In this document: positions 7,981-17,292 of the stretch, one piece after another
Position numbering within the stretch: position 1 is the stretch's first letter
Layout of the letters: every line of letters starts with the position of its first letter
Source: Nitratireductor thuwali
GTDB lineage: Bacteria; Pseudomonadota; Alphaproteobacteria; Rhizobiales; Rhizobiaceae
Reading direction: 5' to 3'
Length of the DNA stretch: 64,000 nucleotides
NCBI RefSeq assembly: GCF_036621415.1
Contig: NZ_CP030941.1
Coordinates: 558,001-622,000, forward strand
The notes under the pieces: generated by a model
Seen by the model: the letters and a program-made list of their open reading frames with translations, nothing else
Told to the model about the DNA's origin: nothing
Databases searched by the model: none
Program-made: the position numbers and the translations under genes

Positions 7981-8201
7981 AGCCGCCGCGCAAGCGCTCG
8001 ATTACCATCCGCGGCCACCGCACCAGCTTTTCCGTCGAGGATGCCTTCTACGAAAAGCTCGAGGCAGCCGCCGAAGCCAAGGCAATCCCCCTCGCCCGGC
8101 TGATAGCCCAGATCGATGCCGCCCGCCCGCGCGAGGTCAATCTGTCGTCGGCGATCCGGCTTTTCGTGCTCGACTGGGTCCAGTCGCACAAATCCGATTA
8201 A
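7977..8201 (+). CDS. Ribbon-helix-helix domain protein
   Basis: A 74-residue protein in which RSITIRGHRTSFSVEDAFYEKLEAAAEAKAIPLARLIAQI has the strand-helix-helix pattern of the ribbon-helix-helix DNA-binding fold (RHH_4 type). It overlaps the DUF4169 gene by 4 bases. A DNA-binding role is inferred; possibly the two small genes work as a pair, since they travel together in this order in related genomes as far as I recall. Confidence 0.75.
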   Translation: MKPPRKRSITIRGHRTSFSVEDAFYEKLEAAAEAKAIPLARLIAQIDAARPREVNLSSAIRLFVLDWVQSHKSD

Positions 8202-8293
8202 GTTGTTTCCAGTAGAGCGCGCCGGGTCCATCCGCGCGGATCGCGGACATGGCCAGACCCACCGCACCGCCCCAACTCGGGCAGGCTATAGAT

Positions 8294-8328
8294 GATCCCG
8301 AAAACTGGACGCGCTTTTCGGGAAGATC
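8294..8328. repeat. Palindromic intergenic repeat
   Basis: CCCGAAAA (8297-8304) and TTTTCGGG (8315-8322) form an 8-bp stem with a 10-base loop, flanked by GATC on both sides (one-base bulge). This closely resembles the short palindrome family widespread between genes in Mesorhizobium-type genomes and the copy at 12202-12245. It lies between convergent genes. Confidence 0.7.
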
Positions 8329-8382
8329 GCACGCCAGCAAGGGGATAAGGCACGATGACATTCAACGAGGCGTCACCGTGAT

Positions 8383-11300
8383 CTAAGGGCGCTGGTCGAG
8401 CAGGTCGAGAAGGCCCCTCACCGTCAGCCCTTCCGTGCGCAGCACCGGTTCGGCATCCTGCTGAAGGCGCGACTGCGGCTCATCCGGCTGCCGTTGGGCT
8501 GGTGGCAGTGGCCTGCGTATGATGTTTTCGCCGTCGCCCACGTCGAGGCCCGCCGGCGGTTCGGCGGCTTCCTCGGTTTGCTGCTGGCGGACTTCCGCCT
8601 CCTGGCGCTCCCGCTCGGCTCTTTCCTCCGCTTGCCGCCGTCGACGATCTTCTTCCGCCTTGCGCAGCCGTTCTGCCTCCCGCTCAAGGCGCACCTGCTC
8701 GGCCTCGGCGGCTTGGCGGGCGGCCTCGCGCGCTTCATAGAGACGCGCCTCCCGGCGCAGGCGCTGCTTTTCGAGGAGAACCGCCTGCATGTGCTCGACG
8801 CGTGCCTGCTCCCGCTCCAATGCCCGCTGGGTCAGATATTGCGACAGCGGCTCAAGGTCGAGCCAGATGTCGGCTTCCCCGACAGGTCCCTGCGCAGCGA
8901 AGCGGACCATGGGTTCCGAGCCCGCCGTCGCCTCTTTTCCGGCATCGTAGACCACCGCGCCGGAGGCGCTGACGCTACGGTCGCGAAAGTCCGCCGAAGC
9001 CTCCGCGCTCATCTGAGCAGGCCCCGACTCGAGTTGCACGGGCGGCGTGCGCGCAACACCGTTGGCGATCGAAAATGCCAATTCGGCTTGTCCGGCCTCG
9101 AACACGCCGTCCCGGACGATCTCCGGCGCAAAGGCCTCCACCGCCGCCGTATCGATTTCCGGGCCGACCCGGTCAGCCTCGCGCAAGAGGGCCGGAAGCG
9201 CATTCGGATTGAAACCGGCGATGCGCAGGCCTTCCACCGCGGCAGAGCCCGACCCGGCAAGCGCCGAGACAAGGCCGCCGACCGACTTGCCGTTCGCTGT
9301 CAGCGTGACACTGAGATCGGCGCTGCCGGACAGGCCGGAGCGAGGCACCAGTTGCGCCATGGCGGCCCCGCCGAGCTGGAACTGAGCGCTCAGGAGAACT
9401 GTCCCCTGATTGTTCTTGAGCTCGGCAAGGCCCGAAATCCTTCCGCCGAGAAGATCGGCCGTGAGTTCGGAAACGGCGATGCCTTCCTCGTTCAGCCGCA
9501 ACTGCATTGCGGCTTCGCTGCCGCTCAGTCCACCCGCCGACAATACGCCCGTAAGCAGTTCCACATCGGTGGTGAACGGCGGATTGGCCGACTGGCGGAA
9601 GGGCGCCCGAGGCCACTCGCCCTGCCCGGCTTCCATCGCCTCGGTGCCCAGCACCATCTCCCCCAGAAGCTGCAGATCAAGTGCGTCGAGGCGCAGCGCG
9701 CCGCTGAGATGAGGCAGTCCGTTCTTTATTTCCGCGTTGAGGTCGCCGGCCACGGTGTTGTCGGCGATCGTGCCGGACAGGCCAGAAATGACGGCTACCC
9801 CGCTGCCATAGTCGATCTGGCCCGTCAGCGACCCCGGCAGCCCCAGGCCGAAGCCCGGCAGCGAAATGCCGGCGGTCGCAAGCCAGGGTTCAAAGTCGTC
9901 GCTGCGGACCTGCGCGACCCCGCTGGCGTTGTAGCGGCCGGCAGTCCGCTCCACCGACCCGTCGAACGTGGCCAGCAGATCGTCGCCGGCGAAGCGGAAG
10001 GACGTCTCCACCGTGTCTGCAAGCCGGCCTTCCGCACTCACTTCAGCCTCCGCCTCGCCAGCCAGCCCCCATGGCATCGCCGGCAGGCCGAACAGGGCGT
10101 AAAGTGGCGCGGCATCCTCGTTCCGCACCGTGAGCCCGGCAGCGAACTGCGCATCCGCAAGCGCCGACAGGCGACCGTTGCCCGACAGGGTGAAACTGAA
10201 ATCCGAGCCCCCTGCCGTCCCGCTGGCGCTGACAGCAAGGCCGGAGGTGCTGTTTCCATTGTCGGCGGCGCTTGCAAACAGGTTGACCTCGCCGTCTTCG
10301 AGCAGATCGGGGAACGCGGCCGCCCGCTCGGCAAGCGCCGTGGCCAGATCGTTCTCGGGAAAGCGGCGCGCCAGCACCATGGCGAGCGGAGCAAGGTCGA
10401 CCGCGACGATGGACGCATCGATTTTGCCGGTGGGATTATCGGCAAAGCCGCTGACCTGCCCCGTCGCACTGATGCGAGCATCGGCAAGGCCCGTTATGGC
10501 CAGCCGGTCGATCTCCAGGAGGCCCTCGCGCAGGCGCAGCGCAGTGTCCAGATGATCGGCGGTCAAGCCTTCCGCACTCACCGGGCCGGCGGCTATCTCC
10601 AGGTCCACATCATGATTGGCCAGGCGGTTGTGTCCCTGGTCGTCGACGAACAGCGAGGCAAAGGCCTGCATGTCAGCGAGATCGAGCCGGCCGCCATCGA
10701 GTGTCAGCTTCAGCGACGGCCGGGCTTCGCCGTCAGTGCGACGCTCGACACTTCCGCCAAACCGCGCGTCGCCGAGGATGAGTTCTAGATTTTCGAAGCT
10801 CTGCCGTCCCTCCGAGAGCGCAACTTCGGCGCTGAAGCCGGCGGAGGGCAGCCGGCGGATGGCCTCGTCCACGTCCCGCGCAAGCCATGCCGCAAAACCC
10901 GACGGCTGACCGATCGCAAGCAGGATGTCGCCGTTGAACGAAACTTCCTCGCCGGTGCCGAGCAGGCCCTTGCCCTCGAAGCGGGTGCGGCCTGGCAGAG
11001 TGGCTGCCAGCGAATTCATCTGCCATCCGGCCTCCACGGGCTCAGCCTCGACCCGGATCTCACGAATGGTGGTGTCGCCCGCCACGATCGCGGGGAGATT
11101 GACGGCAATCCGGCCCGGCATGTCGGGTTTGGGCAGTTGGGCCAGAAAGCTAAGCAGCGCCGAAAGGCGCTCTTCCGCCGACTGGCCGGCGATGGCGCTC
11201 TCCGCCTCGCCGCCAACCCGAATCTGCGCTCCGTCGGCGGTGATTGAAAAGGACGGCTGGGCGCCCAATTCGACGGTTGCCTGCCCTTCGGCCGTATAAG

Positions 11301-12162
11301 GATCCGCCAAGGGGCCTGTCTCGAAACGAAACTGCTCCACCTCGAGCCGGCGATGACCGAGGGTGAAGCTGCCCGAAAGACGGTTGCCCGCCTCGGCCTC
11401 GGCCGCATCTGCCGCATCGGGCTGCGGCGGAACCGTTCGCAGGCGGAAGGTGCCGGCATAGCGCGCGGCGCCCTCCTCCATCCGCGCCTGACCGTCCGTT
11501 TCCAGCTCGATCGGATAGCCTTCCGGTTCGGCAACGACGCGCACCCGCATCGCCTGGTCGGGGCCGACAGCGCCGGTTGCAGCGTAGATCTTCAGCGGCA
11601 GCCCGTCGGCCCGCAACGACCCTTCGACGCGCCACGGGCCGGTCAACGCACGGGCGCTCAGATTCACGTCGATATCGTCGAGCATCACGGTGCGATCGGC
11701 CGATTCCTGCCGCACGACGATATTGCCGTCAGTGATCGTCACCTTCTCCAGCGTCACCTGCCGCGGATCGAAAGGCGACGACGGCCGGACAGCCCAGTCG
11801 ATACGGCCGTTCTCGTCCATGTGGAGTTTGGCGCTCGGCCGCACGAGCCGCATGTCGAATATAAGGAGTTCGCCGCTGAGGAACGGCGCCAGTTCCGCAT
11901 CCATGGAGAATTCCTCCACGGTCATCGACGGCTCGCCGCCCTGCCCGCCAGCAACCGTCACATCGGTGAAGGTGACAGACGGAAACGGCAGAAGCCGCGC
12001 CCGCGCCTCGCCTTCCACCGTGACCTCCCGTCCCAGCACCCGGCCCGCCTCGCGCTCAAAGGCCGACCGGTACGATGTCCAGTCGATGAAATAGGGCGCA
12101 ATCAGCGCCGCCGTAAGCGCCAGCACCACAAGTCCACCGATGATGACGAATAAGCGCGCCAG
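8383..12162 (-). CDS. Giant AsmA family protein, probable CTG start
   Basis: About 1259 residues. AsmA-like proteins are anchored in the inner membrane and reach across the periplasm; family members are linked to lipid transport and outer-membrane assembly. Visible features are the N-terminal anchor LARLFVIIGGLVVLALTAALIAPYF, then FIDWTSYRSAFEREAGRVLGREV, the AsmA hallmark. A very long beta-rich region follows, then a highly charged coiled coil (REQARVEHM... RRRQAEERAERERQ) and a Pro-rich tail. Only GTG 12129 is a standard start, but it cuts the anchor. CTG 12160-12162 lies 8 bases after GGAG and restores it. No other start exists before the upstream stop at 12181. Confidence 0.88.
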   Translation of the reverse strand: MARLFVIIGGLVVLALTAALIAPYFIDWTSYRSAFEREAGRVLGREVTVEGEARARLLPFPSVTFTDVTVAGGQGGEPSMTVEEFSMDAELAPFLSGELLIFDMRLVRPSAKLHMDENGRIDWAVRPSSPFDPRQVTLEKVTITDGNIVVRQESADRTVMLDDIDVNLSARALTGPWRVEGSLRADGLPLKIYAATGAVGPDQAMRVRVVAEPEGYPIELETDGQARMEEGAARYAGTFRLRTVPPQPDAADAAEAEAGNRLSGSFTLGHRRLEVEQFRFETGPLADPYTAEGQATVELGAQPSFSITADGAQIRVGGEAESAIAGQSAEERLSALLSFLAQLPKPDMPGRIAVNLPAIVAGDTTIREIRVEAEPVEAGWQMNSLAATLPGRTRFEGKGLLGTGEEVSFNGDILLAIGQPSGFAAWLARDVDEAIRRLPSAGFSAEVALSEGRQSFENLELILGDARFGGSVERRTDGEARPSLKLTLDGGRLDLADMQAFASLFVDDQGHNRLANHDVDLEIAAGPVSAEGLTADHLDTALRLREGLLEIDRLAITGLADARISATGQVSGFADNPTGKIDASIVAVDLAPLAMVLARRFPENDLATALAERAAAFPDLLEDGEVNLFASAADNGNSTSGLAVSASGTAGGSDFSFTLSGNGRLSALADAQFAAGLTVRNEDAAPLYALFGLPAMPWGLAGEAEAEVSAEGRLADTVETSFRFAGDDLLATFDGSVERTAGRYNASGVAQVRSDDFEPWLATAGISLPGFGLGLPGSLTGQIDYGSGVAVISGLSGTIADNTVAGDLNAEIKNGLPHLSGALRLDALDLQLLGEMVLGTEAMEAGQGEWPRAPFRQSANPPFTTDVELLTGVLSAGGLSGSEAAMQLRLNEEGIAVSELTADLLGGRISGLAELKNNQGTVLLSAQFQLGGAAMAQLVPRSGLSGSADLSVTLTANGKSVGGLVSALAGSGSAAVEGLRIAGFNPNALPALLREADRVGPEIDTAAVEAFAPEIVRDGVFEAGQAELAFSIANGVARTPPVQLESGPAQMSAEASADFRDRSVSASGAVVYDAGKEATAGSEPMVRFAAQGPVGEADIWLDLEPLSQYLTQRALEREQARVEHMQAVLLEKQRLRREARLYEAREAARQAAEAEQVRLEREAERLRKAEEDRRRRQAEERAERERQEAEVRQQQTEEAAEPPAGLDVGDGENIIRRPLPPAQRQPDEPQSRLQQDAEPVLRTEGLTVRGLLDLLDQRP

Positions 12163-12201
12163 TTCTTCAGCTCCGGTCTGTCAGATCAGAATGTCTTTGC
12201 C

Positions 12202-12245
12202 GCATGATCTTTGCGAAAACCGGCATCCGCTTTCCGGGATCATGC
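12202..12245. repeat. Palindromic intergenic repeat
   Basis: Perfect outer inverted repeat GCATGATC (12202-12209) and GATCATGC (12238-12245) with an imperfectly paired interior (GCGAAAACCGG / CCGCTTTCCGG). This is the form of the common Mesorhizobium-type 44-bp palindrome. It lies between the dld-like gene and the AsmA-like gene. Confidence 0.75.
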
Positions 12246-12291
12246 CCTGGCCCCATCATCGGCGGCTGGAATGTTCATTTGGTGGCCGCGC

Positions 12292-13713
12292 TCAAGATTT
12301 CGCCTGCATTGCAAAGATTTTGCCGGGATTCATGATGTTCAGCGGATCGATCGCCTGCTTGATCGCCCGCATATAGTCGACGCCGGCCCCGTGTTCTAGT
12401 TCCATATACTTCATCTTGCCCTGGCCGATGCCGTGCTCGCCGGTGCAGGTGCCCTCCATCGCCAGCGCCCGCATGTTGAGCCTCGACACGAAGCCCTCGC
12501 TGCGCTCGATCTCGCTCTCGTCATCCATGTCCATCAGCACCGTGACATGAAAATTGCCGTCGCCGACATGACCTACGATGGGCGCGACCAGGCCGGTTTC
12601 GGCGATATCGCGCTCCGTCTCGACAATGCACTCGGCCAGCCGCGAGATGGGCACGCAGACATCGGTGGCGAGCGCCTTCGCCCCCGGCCGCAGCGCCAGG
12701 CCTGCCCAATAGGCGTCGTGTCTTGCCTTCCACAATTTCTGACGCTTTTCCGCCTCGCGCGCCCAGTCGAACGGCCCTCCGCCAAATTCACCGGCGATCT
12801 CGCCGAACATCTCCGCCTGCTCCACCACGCCCGCATCCGTGCCATGGAACTCCAGAAAGAGGCAGGGGCTTTCGGGATAGTCGAGCTGTGAATAAGCATT
12901 GAGCGAGCGCATGCCGAGCGCGTTGACGAGCTCCATGCGGGCGACGGGAATGCCCATCTGGATTGTCATGATGACGGCCTGGCAGGCGGCTTCGACCGAC
13001 GGGAAGGGACAGACACCGCCGGAAATGGCCTGGGGAATGCCGTAAAGCCGCAAGGTCAGCCCGGTGATGACCCCCAGCGTGCCCTCCGATCCCACCATGA
13101 GCCGCGTGAGATCGTAGCCGGCCGAGGATTTGCGCGCCCGCCGCGCGGTGGTGACGGCGCGCCCGTCGGGCATGACGGCCGTGACCGACAGAACATTTTC
13201 CCGCATCGTGCCATAGCGCACGGCGTTGGTGCCCGAAGCCCGCGTCGCCGCCATGCCGCCGAGGCTTGCATTCGCGCCGGGATCGATCGGGAAGAACAGC
13301 CCCGTGTCGCGCAGGTAATGGTTCAGGTCCTCGCGGGTCACCCCAGGCTCGACCGTGCAGTCGAGATCGTCCTGGTTGACCTGCAGCACCCGGTTCATCC
13401 GCGACGTATCGATGGATATGCCGCCAGAAGGGGCGTTCACATGTCCTTCCAGGGAAGACCCGACGCCGAACGGGATGATCGGCACGCGGTGCTCCGCGGA
13501 AAGCCGCACCACCTCCTGCACCTCCAAGGTCGTCTCGGCGAAGAAGACGCCATCGGGAGCCTGATTGGGGATATAGGTGGTGGTGTGGCCGTGCTGCTCG
13601 CGGATCGCCTGGCCCGTTTGAAAGCGCTCGCCAAAGAGCGTGGCGAGCCGGGCGGTCACCGCTTCCACGCCGCTTTCATTGCGCTGTGTCTCAGCCGACG
13701 CCGCGACAGCCAT
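12292..13713 (-). CDS. FAD-linked oxidoreductase, D-lactate dehydrogenase (cytochrome) type
   Basis: A 473-residue flavoprotein of the GlcD/DLD family that oxidises D-2-hydroxy acids such as D-lactate and passes electrons to the respiratory chain. Residues 55-235 form the FAD-binding domain (IIPFGVGSSLEGHV; IDPGANASLGGMAATRASGTNAVRYG; MVGSEGTLGVIT). The C-terminal cap ends with GHVGDGNFHV and GTCTGEHGIGQGKMKYM, the conserved metal and substrate motifs, and a typical INPLNIMNPGK-like tail. The frame is open to 13842, but ATG 13713 has a GGAGG ribosome site. The exact substrate (D-lactate or D-2-hydroxyglutarate) cannot be decided here. Confidence 0.88.
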   Translation of the reverse strand: MAVAASAETQRNESGVEAVTARLATLFGERFQTGQAIREQHGHTTTYIPNQAPDGVFFAETTLEVQEVVRLSAEHRVPIIPFGVGSSLEGHVNAPSGGISIDTSRMNRVLQVNQDDLDCTVEPGVTREDLNHYLRDTGLFFPIDPGANASLGGMAATRASGTNAVRYGTMRENVLSVTAVMPDGRAVTTARRARKSSAGYDLTRLMVGSEGTLGVITGLTLRLYGIPQAISGGVCPFPSVEAACQAVIMTIQMGIPVARMELVNALGMRSLNAYSQLDYPESPCLFLEFHGTDAGVVEQAEMFGEIAGEFGGGPFDWAREAEKRQKLWKARHDAYWAGLALRPGAKALATDVCVPISRLAECIVETERDIAETGLVAPIVGHVGDGNFHVTVLMDMDDESEIERSEGFVSRLNMRALAMEGTCTGEHGIGQGKMKYMELEHGAGVDYMRAIKQAIDPLNIMNPGKIFAMQAKS

Positions 13714-13815
13714 GTTTTTCCTCCAAAATTCGTCGTCCCGCCCTTGTCGAACGGGCTGCTTTCCTTTTGTATCCGAGTCTCCAGCAATTGCACCAATTGT
13801 CCAGTGGTCATTACG

Positions 13816-13855
13816 GTGCCGCGCGTCCTTTCGGACGCACAAGAGACGCCGTAGG
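13816..13855. repeat. RIME-like interspersed repeat, copy 1
   Basis: Core GCGCGTCCTTTCGGACGCAC followed by AAGAGACGCCGTA. It matches the sequence at 20786-20825 with a handful of differences, and resembles the Rhizobium-type intergenic mosaic elements. It lies in the divergent region between the dld-like and thioesterase genes. Confidence 0.65.
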
Positions 13856-13937
13856 GTATGAGTTCCGGCCTTGTGCTTTCCGAAATCTCTTCGATTTCGG
13901 GCCGACGCAATCGCCGAAGGAAAACGGAAGGCGCGCC

Positions 13938-14411
13938 GTGGGGGTACCGCATATTTCCCGACCGTTCCAGATCGAGACCGACTGGATCGACTATAACGGC
14001 CATATGAACATGGCTTATTACAACGTCCTGTTCGACCGTGCCGCCGACGAAGTCTTCGAAACGTTGGGCATGGGACCGGCCTATGCGCGCGACCGCAGGC
14101 TGACCGTCTACACGGCCGAAATCCATGTGTGCTACGTGCGAGAACTCCATCTCGGCGATAGCGTCAACGTCTCCTACCGCCTCATCGACCACGACGAAAA
14201 GCGGCTGCACTCCTATCAGGAGATCATCCACGCCGATGGCTGGCTGGCCGCGACCGGCGAATGCCTCACCTTGCATATCGACATGGCAGGCCCGAAGGTC
14301 GCCCCCTTTCCGCCCGACATTCGCGCCAATGTCGAAGCGCTCTTCGCCACCTACGCCGGCCTGCCCCGTCCCGAACGTGCGGGCCGCTCGATCGGCATCC
14401 GGCGGAAATGA
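13938..14411 (+). CDS. Acyl-CoA thioesterase, hotdog fold
   Basis: A 157-residue 4-hydroxybenzoyl-CoA thioesterase-like protein. DWIDYNGHMNMAYYNVLFDRAADEVFE carries the conserved Asp/Asn-Gly-His-Met motif of this hotdog family; YTAEIHVCYVRELHLGDSV follows. The frame is open from 13686, but the family N-terminus begins at GTG 13938, preceded by GGAAGG. Its stop overlaps the start of the chloride channel gene (ATGA), so they are coupled. The thioester substrate is unknown. Confidence 0.82.
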   Translation: MGVPHISRPFQIETDWIDYNGHMNMAYYNVLFDRAADEVFETLGMGPAYARDRRLTVYTAEIHVCYVRELHLGDSVNVSYRLIDHDEKRLHSYQEIIHADGWLAATGECLTLHIDMAGPKVAPFPPDIRANVEALFATYAGLPRPERAGRSIGIRRK

Positions 14412-16042
14412 TACCGGAGCTCATCACCAACCTGCCCCGCATCCTGGTTTCATGGGTGCAGCCGAACCTCGAAACCTTCTGGAAGACCCGCCAGCCCATG
14501 GTCTGGCTGCTCGCGCTTGTGTTGGGCGCGGCCATCGCCGTCGCCGCCATCATCTTCCGCGAACTGATCGGCCTGTTCCAGATCCCGTGGCTCGGAACCC
14601 GCTCCGAACGTGTCTATTCGGCAGCGCTCCAGACACCCTGGTACCTGATCATGGCGGGTCCGGTGGCCGGCGGGCTTCTCGTCGGCCTGCTGCTCACCTT
14701 CCTCAAGAACAAGCGCACCGGCGCGGTGGCCGACGTCATCGAGGCGCGCGCGCTGACCGGCCGCAAGCTCGGCCTGCGCGACGGCCTCCTGTCGGCGCTC
14801 GTCACCGCGCTTTCGCTGGGCTCGGGCGCCAGCGCCGGCCGCGAAGGCCCGGTGGTCCATTTGGGCGCGGTCCTTGCCACGGCGGTGGCATGGCGGGCGA
14901 ATTTGCCGGAATGGTGCCGCCGTACCCTGCTCGGGGCGGGCGTGGCCAGCGCCATCTCCGCCTCGTTCAACGCGCCCATCGCCGGCGTTCTCTTTGCCCA
15001 TGAAGTCATTCTCGGCCACTACGCGATGCGCTCCTTCGTGCCCATCGTCATTGCCTCGACAGCAGGCGCGGTGGCCTCGCGGCTATGGTTCGGCGATGCG
15101 GCCGCCTTCCTCATCCCCAACCACCAGATAACGTCCTTCTGGGAGTTCCCGGCCTTCGCGCTGCTGGGCGTCACGGCCGCGATGGTCGCGATCCTGTTCC
15201 AGTTCGCGCTCTACATGGCCGATTTCATGGCGCGCGGCTCGCGCATTCCCTACTATCTCCTGCCGGCAGTCGGCGGCGCGCTGGTCGGGGCCATCGCGCT
15301 CGTCTTCCCACAGATCCTCGGCGTCGGCTATGAGGTGACCGACATGGCGCTGTGGCGCAAGCTGCCGCTGATGACCATGCTCGCCCTGATCGTCGTCAAG
15401 ACCGTCGCCACCGCAATAACGTTGGGCGCGCGCTTCGGCGGCGGCATCTTTTCGCCGGCGCTCTATCTGGGCGCCATGACCGGCGGGTCCTTCGGCCTCA
15501 TCGCCGCGGCGGCCTTTCCCGATATGGCATCCAGCGAAGGGCTCTACGCGATCCTCGGCATGGGCGCGGTCGCCGGAGCCGTGCTCGGTGCGCCCATCTC
15601 CACCACGGTCATCGTCTTCGAACTCACCGGCGGCTACACCCTGTCCATCGCCCTGCTGCTGACGGTGGCGGTGGCGCACGGCATAACCCAAGCCATCCAC
15701 GGGCACTCGTGGTTCCACTGGCAGTTGGAGATGCGCGGGCTCTTCATCCAAGAGGGTCCGCACCGGGCGCTGGGCCAGATCACCCGCGTCATGGATTTCA
15801 TGGAGCCGCTGGCCGGCGACGCCGAGCCGGAGCGTTACGATCCCGAGTCGGGGCAACCGGCACTGCGGCCGACGGATACGCTGGAATCGGCGCTGCGCGC
15901 CTTCGACAAGGGCGGCCATACGCGCCTGCCTGTCGTCGACCCGAAGGACGAGAGGCGGATCATCGCCTGGGCCAGCCATGTCCGCGCCCTGCGCTCCTTC
16001 AACCGCGCGCTGGTGCAGCTCAGCGAGGAAGAGCATCGCTGA
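14408..16042 (+). CDS. CLC-family chloride channel with C-terminal CBS region
   Basis: A 544-residue membrane protein. GREGP (residues 144-148) holds the gating glutamate E146. FNAPIAGVLFAHEV (188-200) and the later LGAPISTTVIVFELTGGY are conserved CLC helices. The C-terminus (about 440-544) resembles a CBS regulatory region (LESALRAFDKGGHTRLPVVD). Where the E. coli exchanger has the proton-path glutamate (E203), my alignment places V200, as in the animal CLC channels, so passive chloride conduction is more likely than exchange. ATG 14408 overlaps the thioesterase stop. Confidence 0.9.
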   Translation: MIPELITNLPRILVSWVQPNLETFWKTRQPMVWLLALVLGAAIAVAAIIFRELIGLFQIPWLGTRSERVYSAALQTPWYLIMAGPVAGGLLVGLLLTFLKNKRTGAVADVIEARALTGRKLGLRDGLLSALVTALSLGSGASAGREGPVVHLGAVLATAVAWRANLPEWCRRTLLGAGVASAISASFNAPIAGVLFAHEVILGHYAMRSFVPIVIASTAGAVASRLWFGDAAAFLIPNHQITSFWEFPAFALLGVTAAMVAILFQFALYMADFMARGSRIPYYLLPAVGGALVGAIALVFPQILGVGYEVTDMALWRKLPLMTMLALIVVKTVATAITLGARFGGGIFSPALYLGAMTGGSFGLIAAAAFPDMASSEGLYAILGMGAVAGAVLGAPISTTVIVFELTGGYTLSIALLLTVAVAHGITQAIHGHSWFHWQLEMRGLFIQEGPHRALGQITRVMDFMEPLAGDAEPERYDPESGQPALRPTDTLESALRAFDKGGHTRLPVVDPKDERRIIAWASHVRALRSFNRALVQLSEEEHR

Positions 16043-16189
16043 CCGGGCCGTTCACGCGCGGTTAACCAAACCGCCCTTTGCACAACTTAAGCAGGGCCGC
16101 TTCCTTGCGGCGCGCGCAGATGCAGCCAAGATTTCCTGCGGGGCGGTTAACGATTCGTATGTGAGGACGCGCAGTCCGGGAGACTGAGA

Positions 16190-16387
16190 GTGAAGGTCGA
16201 TGTGAAGGAAATGTCGGAGCGGCTGGCCTACGACCCCGCCTTCAGCGATTACGATTTCTGGCGGGCCCTGAAATCGTTGGACGACGAGCTTTTCCGCATA
16301 GAATACGAGCGCCGACCTGTGCCCATGGAACTGGTTTTTGCCCGAGCCATCCTCCGCCGCGCCCGCAACGCGCGCGGCGAGGGATAG
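16190..16387 (+). CDS. Small hypothetical protein
   Basis: A 65-residue charged protein (MKVDVKEMSERLAYDPAFSDYDFWRALKSLDDELFRIEYERR...) that I do not recognise. GTG 16190 has a GGGAG site at good spacing; an internal ATG at 16211 is less likely. No membrane segment or signal peptide. It is 147 bp after the chloride channel gene and convergent with the dienelactone hydrolase gene. Codon use looks coding. Confidence 0.55.
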   Translation: MKVDVKEMSERLAYDPAFSDYDFWRALKSLDDELFRIEYERRPVPMELVFARAILRRARNARGEG

Positions 16388-16413
16388 GCCCGGCCGCAAT
16401 TCATGACCGAAGC

Positions 16414-17292
16414 TCAGGAAGCAAGCTTCTCCTTCAGGAAAGCGACCGTGCGCTGCCAGGCCAGTTCCGCGGCCTCCTGGTCGTAACGTGCTTCCGAGGT
16501 GTCGTTGTTGAAGGCGTGGTTCACGCCCTCGTATATATGAACCGTGTACTCTTTCCCTGCCGCGTCGAGCGCATCGGTGAACTCCTCGATCCCGGCATTG
16601 ATGCGCTCGTCCAGCCCCGCATAGTGCAGAAGCAGCGGCGCGCTGATGTTTTCGACCTCGTCCGCGTCCGGCTGGCGGCCATAATAGGCGACGCCGGCAT
16701 CGAGCTCGGGGTCATGGACAGCGAGGCTGTTGACCGTGCCACCGCCCCAGCAGAAGCCGATGGCGCCGACATTGCCGTTGGTCGCTTCGTGCTCTTGCAG
16801 AAAGGCGATGGTCGCCGACCCATTGGCCACGGTCTGCGCAGGATCGAGCTGTCCGAACATGCCGCGCGCTTCATCCTCATCCGCCGGGGTGCCGCCGAGC
16901 GGCGACAGGAAATCGGGAGCCAGCGCAACGAAACCCTCCAGCGCCATGCGGCGGGCGACATCACGAATGTGCTCGTTCAGCCCCCGGTTCTCATGAATGA
17001 CGATCACGGCCGGCAGTGGCCCCGAAGCCTCGCGCGGACGCACGAGATAGCCGCGCATCTCGCCTTCAGCGCCGGGATAGGCGATCTCCTCCGCTACAAG
17101 CCTTTCATCATCCGGCGCGACGATGGCCGCCCGCGCCGAATTCGCCGCCAGCATCGGCACGATGGCCGCCGCAGCGGCACTCGAACCGGCGAGCTTGGTG
17201 AGCTTCGCCATGAAGCCACGGCGATCCAGCGTGAGATGCGTGTACTCGTCATAAGCGTTGATCATGGCCTGGGTGATCTTCGTTTCGGACAT
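16414..17292 (-). CDS. Dienelactone hydrolase family protein, Tat-exported
   Basis: A 292-residue alpha/beta hydrolase. The N-terminus has a twin-arginine signature (LDRRGFMAKLTKLAGSSAAAAA, ending near SARA), so export to the periplasm is likely. The catalytic triad motifs are visible: nucleophile Cys in IGFCWGGG and His in GVNHAFNND, with Asp expected in YAGLDERIN. The early ESGPLPAVIVIHENRGLNEHI-like block is typical of the YghX/DLH group. The frame is open to 17436, but ATG 17292 follows GGGAG. Substrate unknown. Confidence 0.87.
   Translation of the reverse strand: MSETKITQAMINAYDEYTHLTLDRRGFMAKLTKLAGSSAAAAAIVPMLAANSARAAIVAPDDERLVAEEIAYPGAEGEMRGYLVRPREASGPLPAVIVIHENRGLNEHIRDVARRMALEGFVALAPDFLSPLGGTPADEDEARGMFGQLDPAQTVANGSATIAFLQEHEATNGNVGAIGFCWGGGTVNSLAVHDPELDAGVAYYGRQPDADEVENISAPLLLHYAGLDERINAGIEEFTDALDAAGKEYTVHIYEGVNHAFNNDTSEARYDQEAAELAWQRTVAFLKEKLAS

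Noticed and set aside
8494..10788. 764-residue plus-strand open frame opposite the AsmA-like gene
   Set aside because: Shadow frame of a high-GC gene; no family signature, and the minus-strand frame has clear AsmA features.
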